Shown here in pieces: positions 25,516 to 34,692 of a stretch of DNA of 64,000 bases. The DNA comes from Mesorhizobium australicum (GTDB lineage Bacteria; Pseudomonadota; Alphaproteobacteria; Rhizobiales; Rhizobiaceae). The position numbers and the translations under genes are program-made. The notes beneath the pieces were generated by a model. That model was given only the letters and a program-made list of their open reading frames with translations. It was not told the origin of the DNA and did not search any database. How positions within the stretch are numbered: position 1 is the first letter of the stretch; every line of letters starts with the position of its first letter. The stretch covers positions 3,968,001-4,032,000 of the forward strand of contig NZ_FXBL01000004.1 in assembly GCF_900177325.1 (NCBI RefSeq). The letters are read 5' to 3'.

Positions 25516-27054
25516 ATGCAATCGACGAACGAAAGCTGGCGCGACGACGTCGCGGCCGCGGGAAAGCTGACCGTGCACGGTCTGTTCCGCGCCTGCGTGC
25601 GGCGCGACCCGGAGGCCGTGGCGCTGAACACGGCGACGGCGACGGTCACCTATCGCGAGCTGGACCAGCGCGTGCTGCGGCTGGCCGCGGCGCTTGCAGG
25701 CCTCGGCATCGCGCGCGGCGAGCGCGTGGCGCTGATCTCCGAGAACCGGCAGGAATATGCCGAGATCGAGCTGGCCGCGGCCTGCCTCGGCGCGATCGTC
25801 GCCTGCCAGAACTGGCGGCTGGCACTGAGCGAATTGCAGCACTGCATCGACCTGGTCGAGCCACGGCTCGTCATCGCCTCGCAGCGCTATGCCGCGACGG
25901 CGCGGGGACTGGAGCTTCGCGGGCGAAAGCTGCTGGTGCTGGAGGAGGACTACGACCGGCTGGTCGCCGACACCCCTCCCCTTGGCGAGCTTCCGCATGT
26001 CGACCCGGAAGACGGGCTCGTCATCCTCTATACCAGCGGCACGACGGGCCTGCCCAAGGGCGCGCTGATCAGCCACCGCGCCGAGATGGCGCGCAACATG
26101 GTGCTTCGCGTCGACATGCATGCGTGCGAGAGCGACGGCTTCGTCGCCTGGGCGCCGATGTTCCACATGGGCTCGACCGACCAGGTGCTGGGCGCGCTGA
26201 TGTCCGGCGCGACGGTGCACATCGTCGACGGCTTCGATGCGGAACGGATCGTCGACCTGATGGAGGCAAACGAGCTGGGCTGGATGCTTTTGATGCCGGG
26301 CTCGATCGAGCCGGTGGTCGAGATTCTTCAGAAGACCGGACGCAGGCCGAAGAGCATTCGCGCGGTGGGCGCGATGGCGGACCTGGTGCCGAACCACCTG
26401 ATCGCCGACCTGTCGCGGCTCGCCGGCGCGCCCTATCTCAACTCGTTCGGCTCCACCGAGACCGGCCTTGCGCCGGCCTCCTCCTGCCTGCTTAGGCCCG
26501 GCGTGGTTCCCGAAAAACTGTCGAAGCGCAAGAGCTCGTTCTGCGATGTCAGGCTGGTCGATCCGAACGGCGACGAGGTGCCGGACGGCGAGCCGGGCGA
26601 GGCCTCGGTGCGCGGGCCGACCGTCTTTTCCGGCTACTGGAACGCGCCCGAGACCAATGCGCGCGACTTCAAGGGCGGCTGGTTCCGCATGGGCGACCTG
26701 TTCCGCCGCAATCCGGACGGCAGCTTCGATTTCGTCGACCGGGCCAAATACATGATCAAGTCGGGCGGCGAGAACATCTATCCGGCCGAGGTCGAGCGCG
26801 TGCTGCTCTCCGACCCGCGCGTCAGCGACGCGATCGTGGTGCGGCAGAAGGACGACCGCTGGGGCGAGGTCCCGGTCGCCTTCATCTCGCGCAGCGACGA
26901 CAGCCTGTCGGAAGGCGATGTCGAGGCGCTCTGCCGCCGGGAACTCGCCGGCTACAAGCGACCCAAGGCGGTGCACTTCATCGGCTTCGACGATTTCCCG
27001 CGCTCGACCACGGGGAAGATCTTGAGGCACGAGATGGAAGCGAAGCTGAAGTAG
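25516..27054 (+). CDS. Acyl-CoA synthetase (AMP-dependent ligase)
   Basis: ANL-superfamily ligase (512 aa). Motifs: P-loop YTSGTTGLPKGAL, NSFGSTETG, WFRMGDL, DRAKYMIKSGGENIYPAEVE, and the C-terminal catalytic lysine in PRSTTGKILRHE. It is of the medium/short-chain type. ATG 25516 (AGGAGACCCG in front) is chosen over 25495. Third gene of the hydratase-TetR-ligase operon. Substrate not determinable. Confidence 0.9.
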   Translation: MQSTNESWRDDVAAAGKLTVHGLFRACVRRDPEAVALNTATATVTYRELDQRVLRLAAALAGLGIARGERVALISENRQEYAEIELAAACLGAIVACQNWRLALSELQHCIDLVEPRLVIASQRYAATARGLELRGRKLLVLEEDYDRLVADTPPLGELPHVDPEDGLVILYTSGTTGLPKGALISHRAEMARNMVLRVDMHACESDGFVAWAPMFHMGSTDQVLGALMSGATVHIVDGFDAERIVDLMEANELGWMLLMPGSIEPVVEILQKTGRRPKSIRAVGAMADLVPNHLIADLSRLAGAPYLNSFGSTETGLAPASSCLLRPGVVPEKLSKRKSSFCDVRLVDPNGDEVPDGEPGEASVRGPTVFSGYWNAPETNARDFKGGWFRMGDLFRRNPDGSFDFVDRAKYMIKSGGENIYPAEVERVLLSDPRVSDAIVVRQKDDRWGEVPVAFISRSDDSLSEGDVEALCRRELAGYKRPKAVHFIGFDDFPRSTTGKILRHEMEAKLK

Positions 27055-27062
27055 GGGAGTAG

Positions 27063-27107
<45 letters not shown>

Positions 27108-27208
27108 GAATGGCCTCCGTGCTGTGTGCGTTGGAGTCGAGATTTAAGTAGAGCGTGCGGCTGGAGCGGCTGCGCTGCTTTTTTTGGACGCGGCCGCCCC
27201 TCGCCGCC

Positions 27209-27315
27209 GTCATCCTCGGCCTTGTGCCGAGGATCTTCGCAGACTCGTGGTTTGGCGCAACGGCGAGGCTGACGATCCGGCGACAGCAGATCCTCGGCAC
27301 AAGGCCGAGGATGAC
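27209..27315. repeat. Palindromic intergenic element, copy 1 (GTCATCCTCGG family)
   Basis: Perfect 27-bp inverted repeat (27209-27235 and 27289-27315) around a 53-bp centre. Each arm itself holds a small palindrome (CCTCGGC...GCCGAGG). It is the same family as the two copies near 59.6-59.9 kb. It occupies most of the 381-nt gap between two convergent genes. No encoded transposase, so REP/MITE-like. Confidence 0.85.
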
Positions 27316-27435
27316 GATGGTTCTGAGGCGTATCGGCCGGGTAAGTGCCTGGGAAGGTTTACTTTTTTCCGCGCGAAGGCGTCGCCCGTGCGAGGGTTCG
27401 CGCGGGCGGAAAAGAGTAAACTGTAGCCTGTGCCA

Positions 27436-28257
27436 TCACGACGTATCCCACCGCTCCTGCGCCTCGTAGGCGAAATAGTGCAGGTCGCGCAGGACGTCGT
27501 CGACCGCGTGAAGACGGCGCGGCGAGCCGGGGCGGTGCAGGCCGTAGGCGCGGCCGGGGCGCAGCGTGGTGAGCCGGTGAATCCGCCCGGCCTTGCGGAA
27601 GGCATCGCGACGCGCGCGCCAGCGGGCGAGGCGCCTGGCCTGTCCCGGCAGGTCTTCGAGCGCACGGCTGAGCGCTGCGACGCGCCGGCGCAGATATCCG
27701 GCCTCGAGCGGATCGTTGCGCGACGGTTCCTGCCTGGGCGCGACGGGAAAAGGTGTCGTCCAGCCGGGAATGAAGACGCGCGGCACGCCCGAGGCGCGGA
27801 TGCGGAACGGCGGCGCGGTCGGGTCGGGCAAGGGGTCGAGGAGCGGGAAGGAGAGCCGGCCGGGTGCCGCCGGCACGGCGGCGGGCGCGTCGGCCGCGGC
27901 GGGGGCCAGAGCCAGGCCGAGGCTGACGGGAATGTGCGCGACCAGCGGCCCGCCCTTGCGCGCGACCGCGGGCAGCACCGGCATCGGCGCCACCATGTCG
28001 CGGGCGGCGACGATCACCAGCCGCCGCACCGCGGCCTCGGCCGGCCGCAGCAGGCGGAACACGGCGCGATGGACCCAGCGCGGCAGCGTCGGACGGAGCA
28101 GATAGGCTTGGCCGGGTCCGGCCAGCGTGCCGCCGCGCCCAGCCGAGCCATGCTCTGCCGCAAGGGACAGGTCGAGCCCGGCCATGGCGGCGAGCGTGGC
28201 GACGATCTCCCGCAAGAGCCTGACATTCCGTTCGATCACCCCGTCCCAATCGATCAC
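27436..28257 (-). CDS. Conserved hypothetical protein
   Basis: About 273-aa protein I do not recognise by function. It is Ala/Arg/Pro-rich, with a hydrophobic-proline central part and a charged C-terminus (RRLHAVDDVLRDLHYFAYEA). No signal peptide or catalytic motif is obvious. A GTG at 28257 with AAGGAG 6 nt upstream is the best start; the reading frame extends further but into low-complexity sequence. Competing frames on both strands exist, but this one has the most protein-like composition. Confidence 0.6.
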   Translation of the reverse strand: MIDWDGVIERNVRLLREIVATLAAMAGLDLSLAAEHGSAGRGGTLAGPGQAYLLRPTLPRWVHRAVFRLLRPAEAAVRRLVIVAARDMVAPMPVLPAVARKGGPLVAHIPVSLGLALAPAAADAPAAVPAAPGRLSFPLLDPLPDPTAPPFRIRASGVPRVFIPGWTTPFPVAPRQEPSRNDPLEAGYLRRRVAALSRALEDLPGQARRLARWRARRDAFRKAGRIHRLTTLRPGRAYGLHRPGSPRRLHAVDDVLRDLHYFAYEAQERWDTS

Positions 28258-28593
28258 CGCCACCTCCTTCGCGGGACCAGTGTCGCCGCGACGCGCGGGG
28301 TGGTGGATGGAAAATTGAGTGGCGGATGGCGAATGCCGAGCGGGGCAACGGGTTGGTGGGAGAGCAGGCGGAAATCGATGCACAGGGTGCGCGCATCTCC
28401 TCCCTTGCGGGGGAGCGCGATCGCCGCGGCTGCGGAACGGCGCGCCCGAGCGCGTGGGGCGTGGATGGCGGTAGTGGGGTGGAAAGTGGACTGGCGCTTG
28501 TCGCTATCATTCGCTGAAAGCGGACAGACAAGACAGTGGACAATCCGATCACTCGTCAGAGCAATACCGCCTGAAGATAACAGACCCCTCGGA
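28258..28593. other. 336-nt stretch without a recognisable gene
   Basis: Between the hypothetical gene start and the helicase stop. Base composition shifts from GC-rich to more AT-rich toward 28500, marking the edge of the helicase segment. I see no ORF, hairpin terminator or repeat that I can support. Confidence 0.5.
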
Positions 28594-31113
28594 TCATTTC
28601 ATGTCTTTGAGCTTGCGGGAGTATTTCGAGAGAAGGTCAGGAACCGACAATCCGTGCACGTTGAGGACCTTCTGGATATGGGTCGCTGTGAGATCGTCAA
28701 GGTTCTGATTCTCGAACGACTTGAAGAACTCCCGCGTGGCTTTAACCAGACTCTTGAGGTCCCATTCTCGGACGCCTTCCACGTAATGGGTGAACGCCGC
28801 TGCGCTTTCGATCTTTCCGGCCGGATGGATAATGAGACGCTTGACCTTCATTTCCTTGTAGTGCTTGTCGAACCACGCGCTCGACCGGTTCATTTGCTCG
28901 GCTTCCGCCTTGTTTATCTCGGCGCGGGTCACGCCGACTTCGCTCTTGCATTCGAACAGGATGTACTGGCTGTCGTCCAAGGCCCAGAGGTTATCGGGGC
29001 CCTCTTTCCACTCTGTGTCCGGCCGTTCCCCGACGAAACCGAGAGCGAAGCTCAACTCGTTAAGCGCGGCCTCGAATTTGTCTGCCTTGGTTCCGAAAAC
29101 CAGTCTGCCCAACATTTCGGTGACACCGACATTGAGGTCTGCATAATCGTTGTGGTTTCCGATCCATTTCTTAACGCGTTCGGCGCGGCCCTGGCTCACT
29201 ACTGTGAGTTTGGTGACAGTGACACCCGACGCTGGTTTCAGAAGGAGCCGGTTGCGCTTGTGGGCAGCGATCTGCAGAATATCGGCTTCGGCGCGATTGG
29301 ACACGAAGTTGTAGCGTGCCTGGTTTTGCAGGTGCCAACCCTTCTCGTCGTCGTCCAGAGCGCCCTCGTCGACGATGGCTTGAACTAGTTTGACAGCCCC
29401 GGCGTAATCGCCCCTCATATAGGCCAGTTCGGCGTCCAGCTCCGATTTATAGAGCTTCAAAGCCGCCTGATCGGAGCCGGAAACGGAAACTTTTTCCATT
29501 TGCTCGGCATAGAACGCCTTCCAATCATCGTCGCGCTTGAGGCATTTGTTGGCAAGATCAACGAAGGCCTGCAAGGGCTCTATGCCGTCCTCGATATCCT
29601 GCTTGGCCATATCGGTGATTTCCAGGCCGATCTCGATCTGCGTTGCCATTTGCGACGACAGAAACCGACGCGAAGACTTGTCCCGAAGCAGTCGGACGAG
29701 GTCCGAACCAATGACAACGACGACCGAATAGTCTTTCTCTCCGCGCACGCTTCTACCCATTCCCTGCTCCACGGTGCGGACTGCACGCATCAGGGTCGCG
29801 GCGCTATGCGGTCGGCATTGCTCTTCGTAGAGGTCCGTGAGGCTCTCGGCGTAAGGTTTCGAGTCGAAGACCAGGACGCGGCATGTCTTATCGGGCAGAT
29901 CGATCCCGTCATAGCGGTTTACGAGGACGACGGTGTTGTCGAACTCTCCCCTAGAAAGTGCGTCAATCACCGTACCGATGGTCTCTGTCGTTGGGACTAA
30001 CGCGCCATTGCTTTCCCAGGGCTTCGCCTTTTCAAAGCTGGGCACGAGAGCCACCAATCCGAAGTTTCGCTTCTTCGCGCTCTTCGAAAACTTCTCAACG
30101 ATCAAGCCGTGGTCCAGATCCTCGTGGATGAGCGAGGGCAACAGGACCATCTTTTCACCCGACCACTTTTCCCCGTCGTACGTCAAAGGTTTGGCGATCG
30201 TTTCGGGCGAAAGCCGTAAGCCTTTGACGAGGAAAGCGTCGTCGGTAACGGTGGCGGACATGAAGATGCGATGCGTGGCCTTATCGAAGGAACCGAAGGC
30301 GTCAAGGGGCGCGATATATGGTTCGATCTCGACCGCATTCCCTGAGATGATGCATTGGCAATGTGGCAGTAGATTCTTGAGCAAAGGCCAGGCAAACTTG
30401 ATCGACTTGCGGTCGGAATTTTTCGAAAGGATTCCTGCCACCTCGGCTTCCCGGGGGATCCACGCCCAGTAAGGCACCGGCAGGAACGCATCTCGTTTCT
30501 CGTTCTCGATGTCGGCGTAGGTGCCCATACCCTGCTGTTCCAGATCGGCGGAAAACAGCGCCTTCAGAAGGCTATAGGCTTCCTCCTGGCGGGGGATATG
30601 GATTCGGCACTGGTTGCGGATCGTGTCGGAACAGGCATGGGCGTCGTCCATCAGCATCGTGTCGACCGGTATCGACTGCTTGTTGAGTCCGAACTTAGTC
30701 AGGCCATTGAAGACCTTCTGCACTGACGTGACGAAGATGGACCGGCCATCGATGAAATCTTCCGGCAGATCGCCTTCCGAAGTACATGTTCGTATCCCGA
30801 ACTGGCGCGCCTGCTCGCATGTCTGGTCGACCAGGAAGTTGTTTGGACAAATATAGACCACCGGCCCATGGCCAGCGTTCAGACGCGATTGCAGCATGAG
30901 TAGGCCGATGAGGGTCTTGCCCTGGCCCGTATGCAGCTTGACGATCCAGTCGCGCTTAGCAGTGTCGGACTCGAACCATTTGGTGAGCACCGCAATCTGG
31001 GCCGGACGCAAGGGCCCTTTGTCTGCCTCGCGATCCAAGGTGTCGTAAAGCTTGACGGGGTCCGTCTGTTTCTCGACGACTTTGCCACCAAGCTTTTTCT
31101 TAAAGTCGACCAT
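28594..31113 (-). CDS. Superfamily 2 DEAD/DEAH-type helicase with C-terminal PD-(D/E)xK-like nuclease domain
   Basis: 839-aa stand-alone protein. Helicase motifs: Walker A HTGQGKT (about 61-67), Walker B MDDAH (155-159), motif III MSAT (285-288) and motif [10 protein letters not shown] (450-457), a layout like XPD/DinG-type helicases. The C-terminal region has Glu near 681, the GPDNLW Asp near 707 and FECKSE with the ExK pair at about 721-723, the order expected of a restriction-like nuclease. Visibly less GC-rich than its neighbours and bordered by repeats, which suggests transfer. Architecture recalls Hna, the helicase-nuclease abortive-infection protein described in Sinorhizobium; homology is untested. 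ATG 31113 has no good ribosome-binding site. Confidence 0.85.
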   Translation of the reverse strand: MVDFKKKLGGKVVEKQTDPVKLYDTLDREADKGPLRPAQIAVLTKWFESDTAKRDWIVKLHTGQGKTLIGLLMLQSRLNAGHGPVVYICPNNFLVDQTCEQARQFGIRTCTSEGDLPEDFIDGRSIFVTSVQKVFNGLTKFGLNKQSIPVDTMLMDDAHACSDTIRNQCRIHIPRQEEAYSLLKALFSADLEQQGMGTYADIENEKRDAFLPVPYWAWIPREAEVAGILSKNSDRKSIKFAWPLLKNLLPHCQCIISGNAVEIEPYIAPLDAFGSFDKATHRIFMSATVTDDAFLVKGLRLSPETIAKPLTYDGEKWSGEKMVLLPSLIHEDLDHGLIVEKFSKSAKKRNFGLVALVPSFEKAKPWESNGALVPTTETIGTVIDALSRGEFDNTVVLVNRYDGIDLPDKTCRVLVFDSKPYAESLTDLYEEQCRPHSAATLMRAVRTVEQGMGRSVRGEKDYSVVVVIGSDLVRLLRDKSSRRFLSSQMATQIEIGLEITDMAKQDIEDGIEPLQAFVDLANKCLKRDDDWKAFYAEQMEKVSVSGSDQAALKLYKSELDAELAYMRGDYAGAVKLVQAIVDEGALDDDEKGWHLQNQARYNFVSNRAEADILQIAAHKRNRLLLKPASGVTVTKLTVVSQGRAERVKKWIGNHNDYADLNVGVTEMLGRLVFGTKADKFEAALNELSFALGFVGERPDTEWKEGPDNLWALDDSQYILFECKSEVGVTRAEINKAEAEQMNRSSAWFDKHYKEMKVKRLIIHPAGKIESAAAFTHYVEGVREWDLKSLVKATREFFKSFENQNLDDLTATHIQKVLNVHGLSVPDLLSKYSRKLKDMK

Positions 31114-31352
31114 TTGCAATCACAAAAAGAGAAGACACATCTATATCTCGGACGGGATTACACTCGGAAACGAGGATCGTAAACAGCCCATCCGAGTTCT
31201 GGAGCTAAAGTAATCTCTCGCTCGAACGTCCGCTTGGGAAATTGGCCGGCCCGGCCGGGAACGACCAGCTTGGGGTCGTAACCAGACACGCTGCCGTTCA
31301 GGCGACGGTCCGCCGCCGCTGCCGGGCGTGGCCCCGTCCACTCGGCAGTTCC
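31114..31352. other. Upstream region of the helicase gene
   Basis: No supported gene. A minus-strand frame (about 31158-31310) reads like protein (GYDPKLVVPGRAGQFPKR) but has no start or ribosome-binding site outside the adjacent palindromic repeat. It may be a remnant. Confidence 0.4.
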
Positions 31353-31529
31353 CGCCCCCTCCACCACGCTTCGCGTGGTCCCCCTCCCCCGTAAACGGGG
31401 GAGGATCAGGCGCCTCCGCGTCCTCATGCTGCGGCCTTCATCCAGGGTTAGAAAACGTGACATCCGAGCGCGTTGATCCTCCCCCGTTTACGGGGGAGGG
31501 GGACCATGCGTAGCATGGTGGAGGGGGCG
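31353..31529. repeat. Palindromic element left of the DUF559 gene (CCCCCTCCACC family)
   Basis: Two 56-bp arms (31353-31408 and 31474-31529) that are reverse complements apart from three positions; the changes keep the small hairpin inside each arm (GCTTCGC versus GCGTAGC). Centre of 65 bp. A second copy lies right of the gene at 31952-32085. Confidence 0.85.
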
Positions 31530-31557
31530 CTCCCCGGACCAAAGCGCAGGGCGAGCG

Positions 31558-31914
31558 ATGCGGGCCGAGAAACGGACATTTCAGCGTGCCAGGCAGTTGC
31601 GTGGCGACCTGAGCCTGCCCGAGGTGATCCTGTGGGACTGCCTTCGCGGGCGGCGACTGGACGGGCTGCGGTTCCGGCGCCAGCATCCGGTGGGGCCGTA
31701 TGTGCTGGACTTCTACCATGCCGAGGGAAAGCTGGCGGTGGAGGTCGACGGGGCGCATCACGACCTGCAGGAGCAGATCAGCCATGAGCTGCGTCGTGAC
31801 GGCTGGCTGGCCGAGCACGGGGTGCGGGTGATGCGGATCGCGGCACGGGATGTGCTGGACGAGAAGGCGCTGGAGGGGATTCTGGTGATGATCGCGGAGG
31901 CGGCGAGGAGGTGA
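31558..31914 (+). CDS. DUF559 family endonuclease-domain protein
   Basis: 118-aa protein with the Vsr/restriction-endonuclease-like DUF559 fold. Conserved features are LWDCLRGRRLDGLRFRRQHP, the acidic core LDFYHAEGKLAVEVDGAHHD and the C-terminal VRVMRIAARDVLD. The biological role of the family is unclear. It starts 28 nt after one palindromic element and ends 37 nt before another of the same family. No methyltransferase or other restriction partner adjoins it. Confidence 0.88.
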   Translation: MRAEKRTFQRARQLRGDLSLPEVILWDCLRGRRLDGLRFRRQHPVGPYVLDFYHAEGKLAVEVDGAHHDLQEQISHELRRDGWLAEHGVRVMRIAARDVLDEKALEGILVMIAEAARR

Positions 31915-31951
31915 GGCGGGGTGCGCACGCCCCCCATGAATATGTCGCGCC

Positions 31952-32085
31952 CGCCCCCTCCACCGCCTTCGGCGGTCCCCCTCCCCCGCTTCGCAGGGGA
32001 GGATATACCGGCCGCATGGCCGCGCCTGATCCTCCCCCGTTTACGGGGGTCCGCAGGACGACTGCCGAAGGCGGTGGAGGGGGCG
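31952..32085. repeat. Palindromic element right of the DUF559 gene (CCCCCTCCACC family)
   Basis: Arms 31952-32004 and 32029-32085 share the CGCCCCCTCCACC...TCCTCCCCCG blueprint with the copy at 31353. The inner parts are diverged, with an extra ACGACTGC segment in the right arm. It lies directly at the 3' end of the sugar ABC operon. Confidence 0.8.
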
Positions 32086-32095
32086 CTGGGCCCCC

Positions 32096-33595
32096 CTAAT
32101 GCACCGCGGCGTACATGATCTTCTCCTCGGTCGCTTCCGACGGCGCGAATTCCTCCACCACGCGGCCGGAGCGGCAGACGAGGATGCGGTCGGAGAGGTT
32201 CATGACTTCGGGGAGGTAGGAGGAGATGACGACGATGGCGAGGCCTTCGTCGGCCAGCTTGTTGATGAAGGCGTGGATCTCGGCAATGGCGCCGACGTCG
32301 ACGCCGCGGGTGGGCTCGTCGAAGATGATGACCTTCGGCTTCTGCACCAGCGACTTCGAGATCACGACTTTCTGCTGGTTGCCGCCCGACAGCTCGATGA
32401 CGCGGGCGTTCGAGTTGATCGCCTTGATGTTGAGGGTCTTGGTCCAGTCGGCGGCGAGCGCGCGCATCTCGGCCATGTTGACGACCTGGCCGCTGGTGAG
32501 GCCGGCGGCAAGCGCGCCCATGTAGAGGTTTTCGGGGATCGTCATCGTCTCGAAGAAGCCTTCGATCTTGCGGTCCTCGGTGACGTAGACGATGCCGTCC
32601 TGCACCGCCTGGCGCGGCACGCGGTAGCGCACCGAGCGGTCGCGCAGCCGGATCTCGCCGCCATTGAAGAAGTTGCGCTTGACCACGCCGGAAATGATCT
32701 TGGCGACCTCGGTGCGGCCGGAGCCGATCAGGCCGAACATGCCGGTGATCTGGCCGCTGTAGATCGAGAAGGAGGTGTTGCGCACGATCGCGCCCATCGA
32801 CACGTTCTGGACGGACAGCACCTTCTCGCCGACGGGACGCGGCTCCTCGCCGGCCTCGTGGCGGTAGAGCGAATTGGACAGCGAGCGGCCGACCATGGCG
32901 CGGATGATCTTGTCGCGGTCGAAGTTCTTCGCCGCGTCGCTGGCGACCAGCTCGCCGTCGCGCAGCACCGTGATGCGGTCGGCGATCGCCAGCGCCTCTT
33001 CCAGCGCGTGGCTGATGAAAATGATCGACACGCCCGACTTCTTCAGCCGCTCGACCAGCGAGAAGAAGTGGCGCTTCTCCTCCGGCGTCAGCGAGGCGGT
33101 GGGCTCGTCGAAGATGATGACCTGCACGTTCTTGCGCACCGCGCGCGCGATCTCGACCATCTGCTTGTGCGCGGCGCCGAGGGAGGAGACCAGCGCGGTC
33201 GGGTTCACGTTGAAGTTCAGCGACTGCAGGAAGGTCTGGGCGGCGATGTTGAGGCCGCGGATGCGGTTGAACAGGCTCTCGTCGCCGAGATAGAGGTTCT
33301 GCGCCACCGTCATCGAGGGCACGAGGCTGGTTTCCTGGAAGACCATGACGACGCCGTGGTCGAGCGCCTGCGCCGGGGTGTGGAAGGAGACCGGCGTGCC
33401 GTTGAGCAGCATCTCGCCGCTGGTGGCCTGCGTGACGCCGCACATCATCTTGGTCAGCGTCGACTTGCCGGCGCCGTTCTCGCCGAGCAGCGCGTGGATC
33501 TCGCCCTTCTGGAGCACGAAGTCGACCTTCGTCACGGCGGGAACGCCGCGATACTCCTTCGTCACCTGCTTCATCTCGATGAGCGGTTGCATCAT
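32096..33595 (-). CDS. Ribose-type sugar ABC transporter ATPase (two ABC domains)
   Basis: RbsA/MglA-type double ATPase (499 aa). The first cassette has Walker A GENGAGKST and Walker B VIIFDEPTASLTP; its signature region LGAAHKQM is degenerate. The second cassette lacks a proper Walker A (GLIGSGRTE) but has LSGGNQQK and VIIFDEPTRGVD, the usual asymmetry of this family. ATG 33595 overlaps the stop of the upstream SMP-30 gene (ATGA); the frame upstream of it is a shadow. Last gene of a five-gene operon. Confidence 0.92.
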   Translation of the reverse strand: MMQPLIEMKQVTKEYRGVPAVTKVDFVLQKGEIHALLGENGAGKSTLTKMMCGVTQATSGEMLLNGTPVSFHTPAQALDHGVVMVFQETSLVPSMTVAQNLYLGDESLFNRIRGLNIAAQTFLQSLNFNVNPTALVSSLGAAHKQMVEIARAVRKNVQVIIFDEPTASLTPEEKRHFFSLVERLKKSGVSIIFISHALEEALAIADRITVLRDGELVASDAAKNFDRDKIIRAMVGRSLSNSLYRHEAGEEPRPVGEKVLSVQNVSMGAIVRNTSFSIYSGQITGMFGLIGSGRTEVAKIISGVVKRNFFNGGEIRLRDRSVRYRVPRQAVQDGIVYVTEDRKIEGFFETMTIPENLYMGALAAGLTSGQVVNMAEMRALAADWTKTLNIKAINSNARVIELSGGNQQKVVISKSLVQKPKVIIFDEPTRGVDVGAIAEIHAFINKLADEGLAIVVISSYLPEVMNLSDRILVCRSGRVVEEFAPSEATEEKIMYAAVH

Positions 33596-34692
33596 GCGGC
33601 TCCCGAAGACGGTTTCGAACCGGGGCGGATCTCGACGATGGCGTCGCCGCCCTTGCTGGCGACGAGCAGCCTGTCGCCGTCGGGCAGGCAGGTCAACACG
33701 CCGTGGCGCGTGCCGTCGGCGCGGCTGTGCCAGGAGGCGACGGGGCGGAACGCTTGGTCCAGCCTGACGACAAGGCCGTAGGAGCGCGTCGGCGCCCAGG
33801 GCTTCAGCATGCCGAGATGCTTCTGCGCGCCGCCCTGCAGCGGCTCGAGGAAGGTGGCCGAGGGCTTGAGCGAGGGGGCGGCCCAGTAGGCCTCGTCGAT
33901 CTCCTCGATCATGCGCGCGAGGAAGGCCGGCTCGCGCTGCACGAACTCGATGATCTGGTTGCGCGGCGCAAACAGCGCCAGCCAGTAACCGCCGGCGGGA
34001 TCGCGGTGGATGCGCGCCGGATAGCCCGGCAGGTCGGCGAGAACGGGCTGCGGCCCGCGGCCCTCGGCAAGCACGACCAGCCGATGCTTCCAGCTCTCCG
34101 AGATAACCAGGCGGCCGTCCGGCGCGACGACGATGCCGAGCGGCCAGCCGAGGCCGGAGGCGATGCGGGTCTGGCGCGAGCCGTCGGTGGAGATGCGCCA
34201 CACGGACCCGTCGGTCCGCCGCTCCATCAGGTCGCGCTTCCATTCGGCATGGCTGCGCTTCGAGGAACCCTGCGCGACGAGCAGTTCGTCGGAGGAGGAG
34301 AATGTCAACGCGGTGACGCAGCGCATCGGCCCGTCGCCGAGCTCGTCCACCAGCGCGCGGCGGCCGTCGGGTTCGATGATGGCGAGGCCACCATCGACAA
34401 GCGCGGCGGCGATGCGGCCCTTGGGCGAGGCGGCAAGCGCCGTGATGTTCGAGCCGAGGTCGGCCACCGGTTCCGAGCCCTTCGGGGTGAGGCGGCGGAT
34501 TTCTCCGCCGGCGCTGAAGATCACGCCCTTGTCGTCCTGCGCCAGATCGTCCGGCGCGGTGACTGAAAGAACCAGCCCGGCCTCTTCGAGCAGGCGGTTC
34601 GGCCTGAGCGCGCCGTCCATCGGCGGCACGGTAACGGCGGCCTCGCCGCTGCCGCGGAAATTGTCCCAGACACGTCTGACGGCGCCGATCAC
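33592..34692 (-). CDS. SMP-30/gluconolactonase/strictosidine-synthase-like beta-propeller protein
   Basis: 366-aa protein from GTG 34692, which overlaps the preceding stop (GTGA). Propeller repeats are suggested by ASPKGRIAAAL, VVAPDGRLVISESWKHRLVV, YPARIHRDPAGGYWLAL and a final HGVLTCLPDGDRLLVAS blade. It is similar in style to the C-terminal half of the next upstream gene, so the operon holds two propeller copies. A lactonase role on imported sugar acids or lactones is inference. The longer frame is out-of-gene shadow. Confidence 0.8.
   Translation of the reverse strand: MIGAVRRVWDNFRGSGEAAVTVPPMDGALRPNRLLEEAGLVLSVTAPDDLAQDDKGVIFSAGGEIRRLTPKGSEPVADLGSNITALAASPKGRIAAALVDGGLAIIEPDGRRALVDELGDGPMRCVTALTFSSSDELLVAQGSSKRSHAEWKRDLMERRTDGSVWRISTDGSRQTRIASGLGWPLGIVVAPDGRLVISESWKHRLVVLAEGRGPQPVLADLPGYPARIHRDPAGGYWLALFAPRNQIIEFVQREPAFLARMIEEIDEAYWAAPSLKPSATFLEPLQGGAQKHLGMLKPWAPTRSYGLVVRLDQAFRPVASWHSRADGTRHGVLTCLPDGDRLLVASKGGDAIVEIRPGSKPSSGAA

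Noticed and set aside
27359-28552. 397-aa minus-strand and 652-aa plus-strand frames around 27.4-29.4 kb
   Set aside because: Low-complexity Arg/Ala/Pro-rich translations that run through repeats and the helicase gene; the frame 27436-28257 looks more protein-like.
28594-31113. Helicase considered as a type I or III restriction subunit
   Set aside because: No methyltransferase or specificity gene is adjacent, and the protein has its own C-terminal nuclease-like domain.
31158-31310. Possible small gene on the minus strand upstream of the helicase
   Set aside because: Its start would lie inside the palindromic repeat and no ribosome-binding site is visible; kept only as a possible remnant.
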